From assembly GCA_003662205.1 (NCBI GenBank), contig QMXQ01000015.1:1-16140 (forward strand): a stretch of DNA of 16,140 bases. The letters are read 5' to 3'. Source of the DNA: Candidatus Bathyarchaeota archaeon. GTDB taxonomy: Archaea; Thermoproteota; Bathyarchaeia; TCS64. The notes under the pieces were generated by a model. It made no database searches. It was not told the origin of the DNA and was given only the letters and a program-made list of their open reading frames with translations. Shown piece after piece: positions 13,892 through 16,140 of this stretch (positions are counted from its first letter, which is position 1; every line of letters starts with the position of its first letter). The position numbers were made by a program, and so were the translations under genes.

Positions 13892-15138
13892 TGGAGCCCT
13901 TCCTCAGGCGGAGCCCCTGCAGCGACCTCGACACCGACCTCCTGGAGATGCTGCGGGAGATCGCGAAGATGCAGATGGGCCACGGCCTCGACTACGACTC
14001 CAAGATCTTGGAGAAGGCGAGGGAGTCGGCGGAGAGGCGGTTCGAGGAGGCCCAGCGGAGGAGGGACGAGGCCTCGGAGGAGCTGGAGGCCATCGAGGCG
14101 GAGCTGCTGATGGAGGCGGTGGAGCAGCTCCTGGAGTCCGAGAGGAGCATCGAGCAGATCCTGGAGGACCTGGAGTTCAACGAGGAGCGGCGGCGCCTCG
14201 AGGCCGAGATCGAGGAGTTGGGAAAGGAGTCCCAGAAGCTGACCCGCGCCGATCTCGACGACACCCTCAGCGAGTTCGAGAGGAGGGGGCTCATCGACGC
14301 CAAGACGCCGACCATCAGGCTAACCTCGAAGGGCGCCCGCATCCTCGGCCAAGGATTCCTCAGCCGCATCCTGGAGGGCCTCTCAAGGAGGGGCGTCGGC
14401 CCCCACAGGGTCGAGGAGGTGGGCCACGGCCCCTGGTTCTCCTCCGCGTGCCGCCCCTACGAGCCCGGCGACCCCTACGAGAGGATCAGCATCGAGGGGA
14501 GTCTCCTCGCCGCCCTGGAGAGGGGGGGCAGCATCTCCGACCTGCGCGTGGATGATCTCCGCGTCCACGAGGCGGTGCACCACGCCGAGGTCCACTTCGG
14601 CATCCTCGTCGACCAGAGCGGCTCCATGAACAGGGACGGGAAGATAGAGGCCGCAGTCGAGACGGCCCTCGCCCTCTCGGAGCTCATGCGGATCAGGTTC
14701 CCGGAGGACCGGCTCAGGGTGTTCGCCTTCTCGGAGGAGGTCCGGGAGGTGGAGCCGTGGGAGCTCCCCGACATCGCGGTGCCGATGAAATACACGGACA
14801 TCCGGGCCGCGCTGAGGGCGTTCAGGCTCGCCGTCGCCCACGAGGCGGGGAACAAGCAGGCCCACCTCATCACGGACTCGGCGCCAAACTTCGAGGACGG
14901 CGAGTTCATCGGCTTCGAGCGGGCGATGGCCGGCGTCCTCGCGGAGGCCCGCCGCTACAGGATGGAGGGGATCGTCCTCAACATAGTGATGCTCGACGAG
15001 GACCCCGAGCTCCGGGAGATGGCGAAGGCCATCGCCAGGCAGAACCTCGGCCGAGTCTTCTTCACCAACCCCGGCGACCTAGGCAAAACCATGGTGGAGG
15101 ACTACCTAGCCTCAAAGCGGGAGCTGCTCCGCCTCTAG
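13891..15138 (+). CDS. VWA (MIDAS) protein with coiled coil, partner of the upstream AAA+ ATPase
   Basis: 415 residues. Residues 36-116 form a long Glu/Arg-rich coiled coil. Residues 118-165 resemble a winged helix (FERRGLI, then IRLTSKGARIL). Residues 188-195 carry RPYEPGDP. Residues 235-405 form the von Willebrand A domain with a full metal-ion-dependent adhesion site: DQSGS (Asp241, Ser243, Ser245), Thr302 in KYTD, and Asp329 in ITDS. Known: such VWA proteins pair with MoxR ATPases (ViaA, CoxE, NorD, CbbO) or with ChlI (ChlD) and bridge to the client. Inference: this one recruits a target through its N-terminal half. ATG 13891 shares its A with the TGA of the ATPase gene (TGATG), so the start is by coupling. 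A GTG at 13888 is also in frame. Confidence 0.88.
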   Translation: MEPFLRRSPCSDLDTDLLEMLREIAKMQMGHGLDYDSKILEKARESAERRFEEAQRRRDEASEELEAIEAELLMEAVEQLLESERSIEQILEDLEFNEERRRLEAEIEELGKESQKLTRADLDDTLSEFERRGLIDAKTPTIRLTSKGARILGQGFLSRILEGLSRRGVGPHRVEEVGHGPWFSSACRPYEPGDPYERISIEGSLLAALERGGSISDLRVDDLRVHEAVHHAEVHFGILVDQSGSMNRDGKIEAAVETALALSELMRIRFPEDRLRVFAFSEEVREVEPWELPDIAVPMKYTDIRAALRAFRLAVAHEAGNKQAHLITDSAPNFEDGEFIGFERAMAGVLAEARRYRMEGIVLNIVMLDEDPELREMAKAIARQNLGRVFFTNPGDLGKTMVEDYLASKRELLRL

Positions 15139-15309
15139 GCGAGCGGTATCGACTCTAGCTTAAGATCGCCCCCGTGCCGATGGGCGAGAGACCCACGTAG
15201 AAAGAGAGGCATAAACCTCTTACCCAATTTTCCGGTAGAGGGACAGCCCCACCGCTCGGGGGATTTCCCCAGACGTCAACTTTTGCCTTTATGGCCACGC
15301 AGAGGAACT
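15139..15309. other. Spacer between the convergent VWA and glycosylase genes
   Basis: No gene was found. A weak hairpin AGAGG (15205-15209)/CCTCT (15216-15220) with a six-base loop precedes four T (15228-15231) and may help end VWA transcription. Confidence 0.3.
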
Positions 15310-15777
15310 TCATCTATGGCGCCTATCGGGGAAGCGAATATCCTCGCCGACGGTGTAGAGGAAGATGCGAGCCGTGGCCTCTCCCACGTGCTTGAAGCGA
15401 CTGACGATGCGCCGAACGACGATCGCATAGTTGTCCGCTTTGTCCAGGCCGTCGAGCCATCGCTGGAAGCTACCGTGCTCCGCGGCGATCCGCTCGAACT
15501 CCCGGGCGTTGTGGAGGGTCGCCAGAATCTTCTGCCGGTTACGGATGATCCCGGCGTCCCCCATCAGGCGCCTGATGTCCTCGGCACCGTAGGACGCGAC
15601 GGCGCCAATGTCGAAGCCGTGGAAGGCAGCCTTGAAGTTGAGCCACTTGTTGGCGATGGTGCGCCAGCTGAAGCCGGCCTGGAAGACGCACCGTGTGAGG
15701 TTCTCGAAGTAGGCGGCGTCAGTCGGCGGCCTGCGGCCGCGATACATCCAGCTGGGCGGCGTCCACTCCTGGCTCAT
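15310..15777 (-). CDS. DNA-3-methyladenine glycosylase I (Tag) homologue, catalytic Glu replaced
   Basis: 155 residues, shorter than E. coli Tag (187). Landmarks of the family: FQAGFSW (32-38), FHGFDIGAVASYG (52-64), AGIIRNRQKI (75-84), NAREF (90-94), GSF (102-104) and FKHVG...FLYTVGE near the end. These place it in the helix-hairpin-helix Tag group, which removes 3-methyladenine from DNA in base excision repair. Odd: aligning on the FQAGxSW motif puts Cys30 where E. coli Tag has Glu38, and the N- and C-terminal Cys/His zinc-snap residues of Tag are absent. It may have changed substrate or be a divergent subfamily. ATG 15777 has AGG directly before it and no convincing Shine-Dalgarno. It lies 63 nt downstream of the lplB-like gene on the same strand. 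Confidence 0.8.
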   Translation of the reverse strand: MSQEWTPPSWMYRGRRPPTDAAYFENLTRCVFQAGFSWRTIANKWLNFKAAFHGFDIGAVASYGAEDIRRLMGDAGIIRNRQKILATLHNAREFERIAAEHGSFQRWLDGLDKADNYAIVVRRIVSRFKHVGEATARIFLYTVGEDIRFPDRRHR

Positions 15778-15840
15778 CCTGCTATAGATGCGTCTTCACG
15801 AGTTTTGAAAGTTATTACTCCCGCCAGCGGGGTTATGGAT

Positions 15841-16116
15841 CTAGAGGAGCTCCTTGATCCCCATCACGGCTGCGGTGAGGTCCTGAGGGCCCATACCTGG
15901 CGTCTGCGCCCTTGTCTCCTCGTAGAAGAGTCTGACGGCCTCTGACACGGCCTCCTTCTCAAGCCTGCCTCCTATCAGCATCAGCTCGAGGGTGGCAATG
16001 GACTCCTTGGGTATGGCGAAGAAGTCCCCCCGTATCTGGATGCCGAGGATCTCGTCGCCCTTCATCTCCGCCCTGACTCGTATCAGTTTTCGTGCTTTGT
16101 GATCTACCTCGATCAT
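15841..16116 (-). CDS. lplB: Lipoate-protein ligase C-terminal-domain subunit (LplB-like)
   Basis: 91 residues matching the stand-alone accessory domain of archaeal lipoate ligase: a beta meander with KLIRVRAEMKGDEI, then GDFFAIPKESI, IGGRLEKEAV and a C-terminal TPGMGPQDL motif. Known: in Thermoplasma acidophilum LplB forms a complex with LplA, the catalytic subunit, and is needed to activate lipoate as lipoyl-AMP for transfer to E2 or H proteins. LplA is not in the window and may lie just upstream beyond 16140. The frame stays open to the window edge, but GGAGGT (16121-16126) four bases before ATG 16116 and the usual length of the family mark this as the start, so the gene is probably complete. 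Confidence 0.8.
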   Translation of the reverse strand: MIEVDHKARKLIRVRAEMKGDEILGIQIRGDFFAIPKESIATLELMLIGGRLEKEAVSEAVRLFYEETRAQTPGMGPQDLTAAVMGIKELL

Positions 16117-16140
16117 CTTGACCTCCCCCGCTATCTTCAC

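Noticed and set aside
13884..14555. 223-codon plus-strand frame overlapping the VWA gene
   Set aside because: The translation is Gly/Arg/Pro repeats typical of a shifted GC-rich frame. The VWA frame has the MIDAS motif.
1..16140. CRISPR array, insertion sequence or toxin-antitoxin pair
   Set aside because: No regularly spaced repeats, transposase motifs or paired small toxin/antitoxin-like genes were seen on either strand.

Overview
The window looks like a chromosomal segment of an archaeon, probably of the TACK group (a Bathyarchaeia-like lineage is a guess only). The evidence is: a threonine tRNA with an archaeal bulge-helix-bulge intron, TATA/BRE-like elements about 25 nt upstream of short-leader starts, a lone archaeal LplB-type lipoate ligase subunit, an archaeal PRPP synthetase, and many TTG/GTG starts. 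Coding DNA is GC-rich. Two AT-rich islands, about 640-900 and 1019-1236, flank the first tRNA.

Layout. At 1-319 is the 3' end of an endonuclease IV gene (nfo), facing a small unknown gene at 346-612 (-). An AT-rich spacer with an inverted repeat follows, then intron-containing tRNA-Thr(GGT) at 920-1018. Positions 1237-5668 (+) hold a three-gene ABC importer of the ferric-iron/thiamine/polyamine class: a membrane-anchored binding protein, an ATPase with a C-terminal TOBE-like part, and a fused double-domain permease. Converging on it at 5690-6868 (-) is a two-domain protein, a degenerate P-loop kinase-like half joined to a nucleoside 2-deoxyribosyltransferase-like half. A small conserved protein lies at 6999-7262 (-), then a gene-poor stretch and a second threonine tRNA (TGT anticodon) at 7552-7627.

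From 7631 to 10411 three minus-strand genes encode an MFS transporter, a C2H2 zinc-finger protein with a very basic tail, and ribose-phosphate pyrophosphokinase (prs). prs is divergent from an aldo/keto reductase with two C-terminal iron-sulfur motifs (10585-11730). A perfect 7-bp dyad lies between the two promoters. Next comes a 148-aa protein of unknown function.

The most unusual unit is the translationally coupled pair at 12371-15138: a ChlI/MoxR-type AAA+ ATPase with a four-cysteine insertion and a Ser in place of the first P-loop Gly, followed by a protein with a coiled coil, a winged-helix-like segment and a VWA (MIDAS) domain. This is the layout of MoxR-VWA and ChlI-ChlD metal-insertion or chaperone machines, but no chelatase catalytic subunit or obvious client is present. 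The window closes with a DNA-3-methyladenine glycosylase I homologue that lacks the usual catalytic Glu, and an LplB-type gene.

I saw no CRISPR array, transposase or intact integrase. Starts were chosen from Shine-Dalgarno spacing, TATA position and family N-termini, and several differ from the longest reading frame.
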